From contig CAYMUR010000009.1 in assembly GCA_964393615.1 (NCBI GenBank), positions 1-64,000 of the forward strand: a DNA stretch of 64,000 nt, written 5' to 3'. The notes beneath the pieces were generated by a model, which saw only the letters and a list, made by a program, of their open reading frames with translations, made no database searches and was not told the DNA's origin. Source of the stretch: CAYMUR01 sp964393615. GTDB lineage: Bacteria; Planctomycetota; Planctomycetia; Pirellulales; Pirellulaceae. The first letter of the stretch is position 1, and each line of letters opens with the position of its first letter. The position numbers and the translations under genes were made by a program. Shown here one piece after another: positions 1-9,556 of the stretch.

Positions 1-1763
1 ACCGCACCGTCCTCGCTGAAGCTGGTTCGCCAGAACATCGTATTGCCGGAAAGCGCGACAACATTTCCTCCAGCGGACAAAAAGGCGTCGACGCCAGTGT
101 ACGCCTCAACCGACCAGTATTCGCTATGACCGTTGATGAACAGCGTCTGGTAATCCTGGAGCATCTCGGGGTCCTGGTGCAAGTCATCGTCAGTAACGAC
201 ATCGAAGTCGTAGCCGTCGTGGTCACCATAAAGACCCTCAAGCCAGCGATGCAGAAAGAGCTCGCCGCGCAGCAGATGACTATAGCGAAACTGGGGGTCT
301 AAATAGAGCCAGTCCGGACTGGCCGCCGGACACGGAATGTTCAATCCAAAGTAGTAGGCCGGCTGCCCGTGGTGATGATCGCGGTAGCAACTGAAGGCGG
401 GAGCCTGCGGGTGACTGCTTGGCTGGCCGTTGGTGTTCACGTTGCGCGGACCGTTGGCAGGTACGGGAAACGGTGCCGCGTTGTAAGCAGTCCAGGTGCT
501 GCTGCTAAGCAACACGAGGTTCGGTGCCGGCGGGCGCTGCGGCGAGCGCCGTACATTAAAGGTAACGTGATATTGATACGGCCTGCCTTCGACATGATAC
601 TCATAACGCCCTACGTAAACACCACTTTTAGAATCTTCAGGCAACGTGAACTGGTCCGTGACTTCCCACTGGCAGTCGTACAAATCATCGCTGGCAAAAC
701 GGAGTCCGTGCCCACGTGTGTTGTCGGCCGCCGGTACGTAGTTCTGATCATAGCGACCAACATCATCACTCTTGAAACTGGGCCCACCAACCATCCAGGC
801 GGCGTGGTTAATGATGCGTCCATGCCGTTGTTGCCGACTGATGTCCGCCACAGTATCTCCCTTCTCCTCAGCGAGCGGCCAGCACGCGACGACGTGCTGC
901 GCTGTCGGTTCTTTCAGAGCGCGGGCGTCGATTCGTTCTTTGATCTCGTCTGCCAAAAGCGCTTTGGAGTAGATCGTGGGTAGGGCCAGGTCGCCTTCCA
1001 GAAAACGATCCGCAACACCATCCTGACCATAAGCGGCTAGTCGTAAACTCGCTTTCCCGGCTCGCACGGCTTCACTCAGCTCCCACGTACCGGACTTGCG
1101 TCCATTGACCCAGAGGACAACCTGGTTTCCGTCCCAGGTTCCCACGAGGTGATTCCAGCGGCGATGATTCAGTTTGGCGCCAACAAAGTTTCGCGACGGG
1201 TCGTACTTGCCGCCGTCTCCCAAATAAAGCGCAGCTCGGCCTGCGTGGTCTATGAACAGCCCTACGCCGCACGCCTGGGGAAAGTCATGTTGAGTCATGA
1301 CGCCCTGCCATTCATTGAGTCGCCACGGCCGCACCCAGCACTCAAGCGTGATGGCAGAGAGTTCCTGGTCTGCAGGCAGGCCTTGATCGACATGCACATA
1401 GGATCCGGGATAAATCGACTGTTGCCTGGGCTCTGTTTCTTGCTGCGTATGTAGCACTACGTCGCTGGACTGATCGTCCACATCACCCGCCAGGCGACAG
1501 ATCGAGAGCCGATAGGGCACGGTACTCGATGTGCGAAAGTGAATCGTCTCCCCAGCGGCGATACTTCGTTCAGCATAGGTATGCAAACCGGGCAGCTGCA
1601 GTTCCCGATGTGGCGGAATCGTTCCGGATCCCTGCGTGGTACTGCCAAGCTGAGCCTCGACCGTGCCGAAAGATCCTGTCAGCAATGCACCGGCCCCGAC
1701 AACCGCCTCGGCACTTTGTTTAAGGAATTGCCGTCTTCCAGCATGGATATTTTCATCTGACAT
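1..1763 (-). CDS. Tat-exported LamG / dimethylformamidase-beta-like protein (3' end off window)
   Basis: The gene starts at the ATG at 1761-1763 and runs off the left edge, so the C-terminus is missing. The N-terminus (MSDENIHAGRRQFLKQS) has a twin-arginine RRxFLK motif followed by a small hydrophobic stretch, so Tat export is likely. The middle (about residues 100-250) reads as a concanavalin/LamG-type domain with a typical 'LTVSAWV'-like strand order and a WNHLVGTWDG segment. The last visible part (from about residue 350) resembles the C-terminal domain of the N,N-dimethylformamidase beta subunit, with the pattern YDFDVVTDDDLH and NGHSEYWS. Family knowledge suggests a surface or periplasmic amidase-like or carbohydrate-linked protein, but the real substrate is unknown. 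It lies downstream of, and in the same direction as, the alpha-glucuronidase-like gene, 272 bases away. Confidence 0.8.
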   Translation of the reverse strand, partial: MSDENIHAGRRQFLKQSAEAVVGAGALLTGSFGTVEAQLGSTTQGSGTIPPHRELQLPGLHTYAERSIAAGETIHFRTSSTVPYRLSICRLAGDVDDQSSDVVLHTQQETEPRQQSIYPGSYVHVDQGLPADQELSAITLECWVRPWRLNEWQGVMTQHDFPQACGVGLFIDHAGRAALYLGDGGKYDPSRNFVGAKLNHRRWNHLVGTWDGNQVVLWVNGRKSGTWELSEAVRAGKASLRLAAYGQDGVADRFLEGDLALPTIYSKALLADEIKERIDARALKEPTAQHVVACWPLAEEKGDTVADISRQQRHGRIINHAAWMVGGPSFKSDDVGRYDQNYVPAADNTRGHGLRFASDDLYDCQWEVTDQFTLPEDSKSGVYVGRYEYHVEGRPYQYHVTFNVRRSPQRPPAPNLVLLSSSTWTAYNAAPFPVPANGPRNVNTNGQPSSHPQAPAFSCYRDHHHGQPAYYFGLNIPCPAASPDWLYLDPQFRYSHLLRGELFLHRWLEGLYGDHDGYDFDVVTDDDLHQDPEMLQDYQTLFINGHSEYWSVEAYTGVDAFLSAGGNVVALSGNTMFWRTSFSEDGA

Positions 1764-2035
1764 GAGGAGTCCTAATCGTTAAACACAAAAAAGAAGAACC
1801 AGTTCAGATGTGGAATCAAAAACACCGGTTTCAGCCCACGACTCCATGCTAAAGAAACCTTGACATTTTGCCACCCTTAGCGAAATCTCCTCTTCCCCTG
1901 CACGATCCCTGGAACCGCCTCTAGATCTCTCGGGGCTTTGGACGTGCAGCAGGTGCATTCTGTGCAGAACTCGAGAGATTCTGCAAGGGAACCAACAACG
2001 TGTCATGCGCTGGTTTCCGGATGGCCTCTTCCCGG

Positions 2036-4330
2036 CTATGGCTGTAACTGCTGGACCTGCTCTTGCAAACGTCTGTAAACGTATTCGTTCATCACCGCGA
2101 TGGCGCCACGATCCGACTGGTTTCGAGCAACACTGCCTAAGGTATTCAGCATGTTGCTGGATATCTGAAACGCCGCTTCGGCAGAGGCCAACGCCACACG
2201 CTGCTTGACGGAGATCAGCGTCTCGTCCGCCCCTTCTCGGGCAAGTTCGAGTTCGGATTTGGCATTGGCCAGATGCTTTACCGCCTCGATACAATCGATG
2301 TACCCAATCCCGAACTCTAAACGTCCAATCCAATACTCCACGTACGGTCTTCCCCGTTCGCTCGATTTTTCCCAAGCCCTTCTTGCCGCCGCCAGCGACA
2401 GTCGATATCCGTTTCGGTCTTGGACCAAGTCGTCTGAAAGGGAGCCAGGAGTCAGATGCTTGGTGATCATGCTTGGCACGGGAAATGTCAACCCTAGTCC
2501 ATGTCCGTTCAAATGGCGGGTAGTCTCTTCCAGTTCTGCGAATACGGTTAGCATCTCTGGTACCGCGGCTTCGCCACATACCACGCGGATCAGATCCCGA
2601 GCTACGTCCTCGGGGGTCACGTCGTCGTCCCATGCTGCACGGGCCAGATACGCCACGCAGGGATCATGGTCGCTGGTCATCCAATAGCGAGTGATAAAAC
2701 CCGCCCAACCATGTTCGCGCATATGCCCCACCAGCTTTGCCAGAGAACCAGTGTTCAACTGTGGTAGGACACCAACATTGTCGTCATGTAATGTAAAAAT
2801 CAACGTATGCTGCACACGATCGTTCTGTACGCCCGCAAATGCTTCGGGTCGGGCGACAATTCGCTCTGGCGTGTAGTCCAACAAGTTGAGAGTTTCCGAT
2901 CCTGCCGGCAACACGTGCGGTAACAACGGCAACACCTCTTCCGCCATGGAACTGAACGAGATAATCGCATCGGGGCGTTTCGTGTCGGCGAGCACTTTTC
3001 TTTCCGTAAACAGTCGGTCGACCATGTACAAAGCGGCAATGTTCGCTTTCACTTCGGTGACTGCCCGTTCCGAACCTGCTGCATAGCCGCGTCGGTGATG
3101 GGCAGCATCGATCAAGTCTTCCACGGAAAATGTCGCGGCCAAGTCATATTTCGCGTCCAACGCGTCCCAGGCACTCTTGTACGCGTCAGTCCAACTCGAA
3201 ATTTCCGGAACTTGGGGCACCAAGATATCGACCTGAGGATAGACGTTGACCGTCGTCTTAAGCACGGCGGCAGCCAGATCGAGCAGGTTCGGATCATCCA
3301 TTGGCTGCTGCGGACCAGGTGTGATTGTCAGATTGCCTAAACTGGAATAGATGGCGCGAAAATCTTTCAACAGCGGCGCAAATTCTCGTGGAAACTCGGC
3401 AACGTTGGCGACCATAGAAATTTCAAAACCACGAGCCTTGGCGTAATCCATGATGGCACTCACGTGCTGTCGACCCGCATCAGAAAATTCACGGTAGCTG
3501 GCACCGATGGGAAGATCTGGATTCCAGAATTCGGACCGCTCATCAAATAGCGATCGTCCCGGCAAGTCGCCCGTCAGAGGATAATGAAAATCGTACCAGA
3601 GCCACGCCTCTTTTCGTTGAATACCTCCGTGACGGAGATCCAAAAATGGCTGCCAGGCATAAATCGATACATAAATGCGATTGAACTTCAATTTGGCTAG
3701 CTGGTCGAGAAGCGTTCTGTAATCAGCAATCCCCCAACATTCAGGCCCGCAGGCGAAATCATTGATCACGCGCCATTGGCGAATCGGCAGCACTGGCTCT
3801 TTGATAACCTGTTTTTCCGGCAATCGAATATCCACGCGGTTCGACGCGTCACCACCGTGATCGTCGGGAAACACGTCCCCATCTAGTAGAAACCGCACAC
3901 CCCAACGCTCCACTAACTCGTAGACTGCCCACAAGGTGGCGCGATCGCTACCACCACCGATAATCAACGCCGGTTTCTCATCCAGCCGGACCGGTATCAA
4001 TGCGATTCCCTGTTCGCTCATGTCGGGCCACGCTACTCCAGCCAAAGCGCGGGCCACCGTGGGATTCGTTGCGGGGCGACCAACGATTAGTTTGATGGGA
4101 GCGTTCAACCGCGGTTCGACCAACGGCTCGGACGTCACAGCGTAAATTTCCTTCAGGTAATAACACAGCTGCTGTGCAGCAAACTGCTCCAGGTTGGAGA
4201 TATCTTCGCCAACCAGTACATCGACTTGCGGCCGATCTGCAGCATGAGCTGGCGCTGTTGGTATGCCCAGCGTACTGATCAAGACGATTATTGACAGTAC
4301 AGGAACGCATGGTAGGAAGTATAGCCGCAT
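2036..4330 (-). CDS. Secreted alpha-glucuronidase/hexosaminidase-like glycoside hydrolase
   Basis: The open frame begins at 4363, but the start at 4330 is preferred because it puts a clean Sec signal peptide (MRLYFLPCVPVLSIIVLIS, ending near AHAA) at the N-terminus. About 764 residues. The first 130 residues after the signal look like the alpha/beta N-terminal domain found before GH20/GH67 catalytic barrels, with segments such as AAQQLCYYLKEI and GGGSDRATLWAVYELVE. The following part (LAKLKFNRIYVSIYAW, ISMVANVAEFPREF) fits a (beta/alpha)8 barrel, and the C-terminal third is helical. It is probably a secreted enzyme acting on glycans. The exact family and catalytic acids were not assigned. A longer product starting at 4363 cannot be excluded. 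Confidence 0.8.
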   Translation of the reverse strand: MRLYFLPCVPVLSIIVLISTLGIPTAPAHAADRPQVDVLVGEDISNLEQFAAQQLCYYLKEIYAVTSEPLVEPRLNAPIKLIVGRPATNPTVARALAGVAWPDMSEQGIALIPVRLDEKPALIIGGGSDRATLWAVYELVERWGVRFLLDGDVFPDDHGGDASNRVDIRLPEKQVIKEPVLPIRQWRVINDFACGPECWGIADYRTLLDQLAKLKFNRIYVSIYAWQPFLDLRHGGIQRKEAWLWYDFHYPLTGDLPGRSLFDERSEFWNPDLPIGASYREFSDAGRQHVSAIMDYAKARGFEISMVANVAEFPREFAPLLKDFRAIYSSLGNLTITPGPQQPMDDPNLLDLAAAVLKTTVNVYPQVDILVPQVPEISSWTDAYKSAWDALDAKYDLAATFSVEDLIDAAHHRRGYAAGSERAVTEVKANIAALYMVDRLFTERKVLADTKRPDAIISFSSMAEEVLPLLPHVLPAGSETLNLLDYTPERIVARPEAFAGVQNDRVQHTLIFTLHDDNVGVLPQLNTGSLAKLVGHMREHGWAGFITRYWMTSDHDPCVAYLARAAWDDDVTPEDVARDLIRVVCGEAAVPEMLTVFAELEETTRHLNGHGLGLTFPVPSMITKHLTPGSLSDDLVQDRNGYRLSLAAARRAWEKSSERGRPYVEYWIGRLEFGIGYIDCIEAVKHLANAKSELELAREGADETLISVKQRVALASAEAAFQISSNMLNTLGSVARNQSDRGAIAVMNEYVYRRLQEQVQQLQP

Positions 4331-4363
4331 GATGGTGGTCTCAACCAAAAAGTGATTTGTCAT

Positions 4364-5306
4364 GTCATGAAAAAATCTACGACGGAACGCGTAAAATAGA
4401 TTATCGTAACCAACACCGCTACAAGACAGGGGGCTTACAGTGGAATTGGAGATACCCAGGCAGTTCCTGTCGAGCTAGACCGGACTACGAAACTGGGTTT
4501 CAAACCATTGCAGTGAGAAAAACAGGGGCCCACCCTGACGGGTGGCTTGTACTCCTTTCCAAGGTGGAGACAGTCGAGAAGTCTCCTCACGCGTCACCGT
4601 GCCAACTGATTCAGCATAGGGCCCCCTGGGATCGTCCCCAAGGTTTCATTCGAGTTAGCCCAAAAGACCTTATGAACCCCGGCAGCATAGCATGGCCAAC
4701 CTGAACCGATCACCAGGTTCACTTCGGACATGGTAAAAGTCACACACAACTCCTGACTCTCCGGAACAACGAGATTCTCATGACGTATGCCGTATGGATG
4801 GGGAGCTTGAGGCAGATAGGTGCCATGGAATCGAGGCCGTACTCAGCCTCGATAACCGTAAAACCTGGGACGGCAACAATCACTTGATATCTTTTTTGGG
4901 GCTATGCATCAGAGCATGCACTCTCCCGGTTCGCTGGAGTGCACGGAGGAACGGATTCTTAGCCGGTTCACCTATCGCTACTACCCTACTGGCGCACGGG
5001 TGCCTTCGACCTTCCGAGCTACGCCCTGGGTTTCTTTAAGCCTTTTTATCCCAGAATCAATTGCGCAAGCGGAGACACCGTCTCGTAGAGCACTGTTTCT
5101 CTGAATGATGGAGTCGAGTAAAACAATGGGGACACCTTCTTGGTGGTTTAGGACAGGTCGATTTAAAGATTTTTTAAGCAAAACTCCAAACAGGCGCAAG
5201 CGAAAAGTAAAAAGAAAGGGGTCTTGCGTTGTCTGTTATCAGCACCTCAACTACGATGCAATTACGGTAGAACACTTTTCGCGTCGCTCTGGCCAGGAAA
5301 ATAGAA
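4364..5306. other. Gene-less region of about 940 bases with three short hairpins
   Basis: This lies between two divergently transcribed genes. No frame in it has protein-like composition or a good ribosome binding site, and its short frames overlap one another. Three perfect inverted repeats are visible: a 6-bp stem at 4530-4545 with a TGAC loop, an 8-bp stem at 4830-4853 (ATCGAGGC, 8-base loop), and a 7-bp stem at 4917-4943 (TGCACTC). It must hold the promoters of the flanking genes. It could also hold an RNA or a decayed gene, but nothing was recognised. Confidence 0.5.
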
Positions 5307-6599
5307 ATGCCACCAATCAACCATATCAACCGCAGAGCATTTAATGCCGGTGCAGTCGGAGTCATAGCTGCCACTCCAATGAAAACCGCTAAGGCCGCAC
5401 CCAGTGAAACGGTCACCGTTGCCGTACTTGGCTGCGGTAGAGGTGCCAGGCTTGCAGATTGGTTTTCCCGGTTGCCGGACAGCCAAGTAGCCGTCGTTTG
5501 TGACGTCGATCAAAACCGGGCGGGGGCATTGTGTGAGAAAATCAAAAATACCTCTGGACGTCGCCCTGAGTCGGTTGTTGATTTTCGCTTATTACTGGAA
5601 CGCAAAGACATCGACGCTTTGATCGTCGCTACACCAGACCATTGGCACGCTCCGCTAACCATCCACGCCTGCCTGGCGGGAAAAGACGTTTACGTCGAAA
5701 AACCGTGTTCCCACAACGTCAACGAAGGACGTCTCGCTGTTAAAGCAGCCAGAAAACATCGGCGAATTGTTCAGCACGGCACGAACCTGCGATCCGCGCC
5801 ACATTACAAGCGGGCATGGAAACTGGTTAAGGAAGGGGTCATCGGGACACCATTCATGGTGAAAGCCATTAACAACCAGCGACGTGGACGTCTTCCCTTT
5901 CGCGCTGACAGCCCGACCCCGCCAGGCGTGGATTATGATCTCTGGCTTGGCCCAGCACCCAAACGCCCCTTTAACCGCAACCACTTTCACTCCAGTTGGC
6001 ACTGGATGTGGCCCTACGGCACGGGAGATTTGGGCAATGACGGTGTACATCAGGTCGACCTGGGTCGTTGGGCGTTAGGGTTGAAAACGCCACACGCCGT
6101 GAGTTGCAGTGGTGCCAAGCTAGGATCTCGTGGCGATGCACAGCAGACACCGGATGCCATGGTTGTCACTTGGGAATACGACAATCTACTTTACGTTTTT
6201 GAGCAACGCGACTTTACTCCCTATCGTATGCAAGGTCATCGCCTGGACAACGACAATATTATATTCGGTGACCAAGGCTACCTGATGGTAGATCGAAATG
6301 GCTTTCGGGTTTTTTACAAAAATGACCAGGGGCCCTCGTTCGAACAAAAATGGAAAGATTCTCCAGCCCATTACCAGAACTTCATTGATTGTGTGAAGAA
6401 CCGCAGGCAAAAGAATTTAGTCGCAGACATCGAAGAAGGACATTACTCTTCTCTGCTTTGTCATCTGGGCAACATCGCTTACCGAACGGGTCGTCGATTA
6501 GAGTTTGACCCACACAAGGAAACCTTTATTGACGACGTCGAAGCCAACCAGTTACTCAGCCGAGAGTACCGCAAGGGATTCGAATTACCGATCATCTAG
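5307..6599 (+). CDS. Gfo/Idh/MocA family oxidoreductase with Tat-like leader
   Basis: A 430-residue protein. The leader (HINRRAFNAGAVGVIAA) has twin arginines and a short hydrophobic core, as in many planctomycete members that are predicted to be exported. A Rossmann fold follows, with GCGRGARL at residues 42-49 as the dinucleotide-binding loop and an acidic strand end (VVCDVD). EKPCSHN at 131-137 is the conserved family motif with the Lys-Pro pair. The C-terminal half matches the alpha/beta dimerisation and substrate domain (WHWMWPYGTGDLGNDGVHQ, where Asp and His are usual active-site residues). Family members oxidise or reduce sugars or inositols with NAD(P). The substrate is not known here. 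The start has a weak AGGA upstream. It is the only plus-strand gene between 1 and 21 kb, so it is transcribed alone. Confidence 0.9.
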   Translation: MPPINHINRRAFNAGAVGVIAATPMKTAKAAPSETVTVAVLGCGRGARLADWFSRLPDSQVAVVCDVDQNRAGALCEKIKNTSGRRPESVVDFRLLLERKDIDALIVATPDHWHAPLTIHACLAGKDVYVEKPCSHNVNEGRLAVKAARKHRRIVQHGTNLRSAPHYKRAWKLVKEGVIGTPFMVKAINNQRRGRLPFRADSPTPPGVDYDLWLGPAPKRPFNRNHFHSSWHWMWPYGTGDLGNDGVHQVDLGRWALGLKTPHAVSCSGAKLGSRGDAQQTPDAMVVTWEYDNLLYVFEQRDFTPYRMQGHRLDNDNIIFGDQGYLMVDRNGFRVFYKNDQGPSFEQKWKDSPAHYQNFIDCVKNRRQKNLVADIEEGHYSSLLCHLGNIAYRTGRRLEFDPHKETFIDDVEANQLLSREYRKGFELPII

Positions 6600-6819
6600 T
6601 TTGCAGCCAATTCACTGCATCTTTAGCTCGCAGATATGCTTCGGTAGCCATGCACACACCATCCAACTGGGTTGGCTCGTGGATAATTGACTCTAAAACC
6701 CTCGGCACCAGGAAGATTACGTCAAGTGTCAGTCACTGAAATGATAATCGATGAGAGATTCCAGACGGAACATTTCCCGCCACAGCACAACTGATTGGTA
6801 ATTAGATTCCGACCCACGA

Positions 6820-8265
6820 TCAGTTTGACCCGGCATGCAGTTCTCGCAACAATTCACCAAGCCTACCCGCCACCTGGCCGGCAGTACCTTGAGCTGGCGG
6901 CAGACGCATGCCTTCGAACTCGAGGCACTTCCAAAAGGCGTCCGTTTCGAATCCGCCACGCTCGATCTCTTCGTCCGTGCCCATGTATCCAAAAAGACCA
7001 TTCGTATCGCCACAGATCAACGTATGGGCAAAAGGAGAACGTTGACGGACCCGGTCACCGGTAATCGTAAAGTTTTCACCAGGTGAAAATGCCACGCCTA
7101 CATCACCCAGACGCAATCCGCCGACCGTAATATCCAGTTTCTTCCGCGGCTCCTCGCCAGCCTCCAGCATACGAATGGCTTCCTGATAATAAAGGATACT
7201 TAACCGGGCAACATCGGCCCGCATCTCCGGGGAAAATCGTCCCGGGTCCGGAAAATTGAAACCGGCACACCAACAGGCCTGGGGATCAGGCCCAAGTACT
7301 TCTTCGATATAGGCTTCACGCAAAGCAATCTGGTCTTCACACTCCTGGCGTGTCGGCATTGGCTGACAGGGTAGTTCAACCGTCCGCCAGACAAAATCAA
7401 AAGGCTCACAACGTACAGGATTCAGTGTTGCCAAGGCTCTCACTGCGGTTTTGCCGAGACGTTCGCCCAACCGGTCTGCCTGTTCGGGGGTACCAAACAT
7501 GTGACGTGGATGCACATCACCACAGAATCCCTGAACAAACATCGCCGGTGCGCCGTCGAGCGCGTCCTCGATACATTGACGCGCAGCACCCACCCAGTCA
7601 GGCGACACACACTCCTGCATGATCAACACCGCCGGATGGCAGCAAAAATTAAAGATCACTCCCAACGGCTTACCACTCGCATCTTCGAAACGCAGTAAAC
7701 TGACGGTTGGATCATAAAATTTTCCGCCCTGCACGCCTTCGGCCCAGTCCCGGCTGAATTTACATCCTCCCGTCGGCATTGGAAAACGGCTGTTATAGCC
7801 GATCGAATCGCAAAATCCACGACCGGCCCAAAGTTGTACCGGCTGCAAAGTCTCTATCGCCTGCTGTGCAGCACTTACCAAATCATTAAAAAATCGCTGG
7901 CGTTCGACCTCGATGAATTCCGGATCATCGGCTATCAGATTTTCAATGTGACTGCCGGACATGATGGATCCCGGAAGCGCACCACACGCGTGGCTTTGGC
8001 TACTGGACCAGGCAATCTGGCTACGGGGAACTCCCAATCGGCCAGCCAATTCGTCTCGTAACGCATCCGTAAACGGTATGGGCTCGCCGTTCAGATCCCC
8101 TCCATACCAAATCAGTTGCCGGTCGTCTTGTTCAAGCACAAGGCAACGGGCCAACAGCGGGCGGTGAAGTTCTGTCATCCGTGGTGTCGTACCCCGCGCA
8201 CCGTATTGCGGATGAAACCGTGGCGAAATGTCCACTCCAACCATACTGGCAAGTATCTGGCCCAT
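6820..8265 (-). CDS. Neutral/alkaline ceramidase-like hydrolase
   Basis: The open frame extends to 8334, but the ATG at 8263-8265 is chosen because AGGAG lies 7 bases upstream and the protein then begins with MGQILASMVGVDISP, the usual family start. About 481 residues with no clear signal peptide. Family-like features are VDISPRFHPQYGARG near the N-terminus, SSSQSHACGALPGS (the usual SHTHSGP-like metal and nucleophile region), FNFCCHPAVL (metal-binding His region), FVQGFCGDVHPR and GLFGYMGTDEEIERGGFET. These match the neutral ceramidase N-terminal domain family, widespread in planctomycetes as proteins of unknown substrate. True ceramidase activity is not implied. It lies 354 bases downstream of the creatininase-like gene and may share its transcript. 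Confidence 0.85.
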   Translation of the reverse strand: MGQILASMVGVDISPRFHPQYGARGTTPRMTELHRPLLARCLVLEQDDRQLIWYGGDLNGEPIPFTDALRDELAGRLGVPRSQIAWSSSQSHACGALPGSIMSGSHIENLIADDPEFIEVERQRFFNDLVSAAQQAIETLQPVQLWAGRGFCDSIGYNSRFPMPTGGCKFSRDWAEGVQGGKFYDPTVSLLRFEDASGKPLGVIFNFCCHPAVLIMQECVSPDWVGAARQCIEDALDGAPAMFVQGFCGDVHPRHMFGTPEQADRLGERLGKTAVRALATLNPVRCEPFDFVWRTVELPCQPMPTRQECEDQIALREAYIEEVLGPDPQACWCAGFNFPDPGRFSPEMRADVARLSILYYQEAIRMLEAGEEPRKKLDITVGGLRLGDVGVAFSPGENFTITGDRVRQRSPFAHTLICGDTNGLFGYMGTDEEIERGGFETDAFWKCLEFEGMRLPPAQGTAGQVAGRLGELLRELHAGSN

Positions 8266-8619
8266 AAAACAACTCCTAGCGATATGCGTAATTACAAGTA
8301 TTCCCTGCGGTAACCCATTCCATCTGGCAAGCAACTCGTCAGTGGAACGCCAAGGTACTCACCATCCCCAGCCTACAAGAACCGTCTGCTTCACAACACG
8401 GAAAGCCAGTCTTTTTATATCTGGGCGACTCGATGCCATCCAGTCCACAGGGTTTTCAACCACCGTGAACCACAATAGACAGAATTGGAATGCTTCCCGT
8501 CGATACCCGAACCAGCAACAGCCTTTTCGCAAGTCATTTGTCCCGTCCTCATGATCTGGAAACATTTCCAGCAAACCGGCCCTCACAAGTTTCCAGGCAC
8601 TGACCACTGCTCACCGTCG
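8266..8619. other. Intergenic spacer, nothing recognised
   Basis: This sits between the creatininase-like and ceramidase-like genes, both on the minus strand. An 82-codon frame on the minus strand lacks a convincing ribosome binding site and protein-like composition. No hairpin with a U-run was noticed. Confidence 0.5.
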
Positions 8620-9375
8620 TCAATTGGTCCAAAATTCAGCGAGCAATTCTTGAATGCTTTGGACTACGGCATCCAGGATTTTTTCACCCTTTTCCGCCGT
8701 CGCCAAAGAAGGTTTCCCAAAAACCCCATTTTCTGACAGGACATGAAACGGTCGGTAACATGCCGCCCGGGGCCCTTCAATCAGGTCGAACCACATCGAT
8801 TCAACACGATGCTGTATGCCCCCATCTTGAGCCTGTGACATATCCACAAGCTGTGGTGCAACGGCCTGAATAATACTGGTCTCAAATTCACACGCATGCC
8901 CCACCGACCCCATCGGTCCTTCCTGAAGCGGTTTGAGTCGGGGCAAAGAAATGGTCCACCAATTGCCCACTAAACATTCCACCTCGGGATATGCCTGTCC
9001 CATCATTTCACCGATGACACCATTAATCGCCTGGTTACCACCATGACTGTTAAGGACCATGATACGTTTGAACCCATGACGGATTGCACTACCAGCCACT
9101 TCCATGACTGTCTGACGAAACGTGTCATGCGTCAGCGTTAGTGAGCCCGGAAAAAGCATATGATGTTCCGAACAGCCAACTGACTGGGTGGGCATCACGA
9201 GCACCTTGTCGTCCATTGCCTCTTCCAACCGGTCAAGGATTGCTTCCACAATCATGCAGTCCGTACCCAGTGGCAAATGCTCACCATGCTGTTCCACCGC
9301 GGCAACGGGAAGAATAACTGGTGTATTACGGTCATATTGATCAAGTAACCCTCGCCGCAAACTAGCCCATTTCAT
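8620..9375 (-). CDS. Creatininase (creatinine amidohydrolase) family protein
   Basis: A 251-residue cytoplasmic protein with the creatininase fold. PVAAVEQHGEHLPLGTD (about residues 23-39) gives the usual metal-binding Glu, His and Asp. NSHGGNQ (about 110) and GHACEFETS (about 160) are the other conserved metal and catalytic segments. The length is normal for the family. The start has AGGAAG six bases upstream. Members hydrolyse cyclic amides or formamides (creatinine, FAPy in riboflavin/F420 synthesis, mycofactocin precursors), so the substrate cannot be fixed from sequence. It lies downstream of a DUF1501 gene and upstream of the ceramidase-like gene, all on the minus strand. A role in degrading an amide-bearing compound is an inference. 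Confidence 0.9.
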   Translation of the reverse strand: MKWASLRRGLLDQYDRNTPVILPVAAVEQHGEHLPLGTDCMIVEAILDRLEEAMDDKVLVMPTQSVGCSEHHMLFPGSLTLTHDTFRQTVMEVAGSAIRHGFKRIMVLNSHGGNQAINGVIGEMMGQAYPEVECLVGNWWTISLPRLKPLQEGPMGSVGHACEFETSIIQAVAPQLVDMSQAQDGGIQHRVESMWFDLIEGPRAACYRPFHVLSENGVFGKPSLATAEKGEKILDAVVQSIQELLAEFWTN

Positions 9376-9556
9376 CCATTACTTCCTTTCTTGACAAATC
9401 GGTGATAACCATTTGTTGACATTTTTCTGATGGTGACGAATGGTCGTCACGAATCACGATGATTTCTATTCCAAAAACTAAACGGTGACACTGCAAAGTA
9501 AATTTATTTGCGCCATGCATGCCGACAGAAACGAGGTATCCAAGTCGTTAAACTAA

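Noticed and set aside
369..983. 204-codon plus-strand frame
   Set aside because: Opposite the LamG/dimethylformamidase-like gene, whose translation matches known domains.
1779..2633. 284-codon minus-strand frame
   Set aside because: It overlaps the alpha-glucuronidase-like gene in another frame and is Arg-rich without any domain.
5105..5344. Possible transposase fragment
   Set aside because: The 79-codon frame is basic, but no catalytic motif, terminal repeat or target duplication could be seen.
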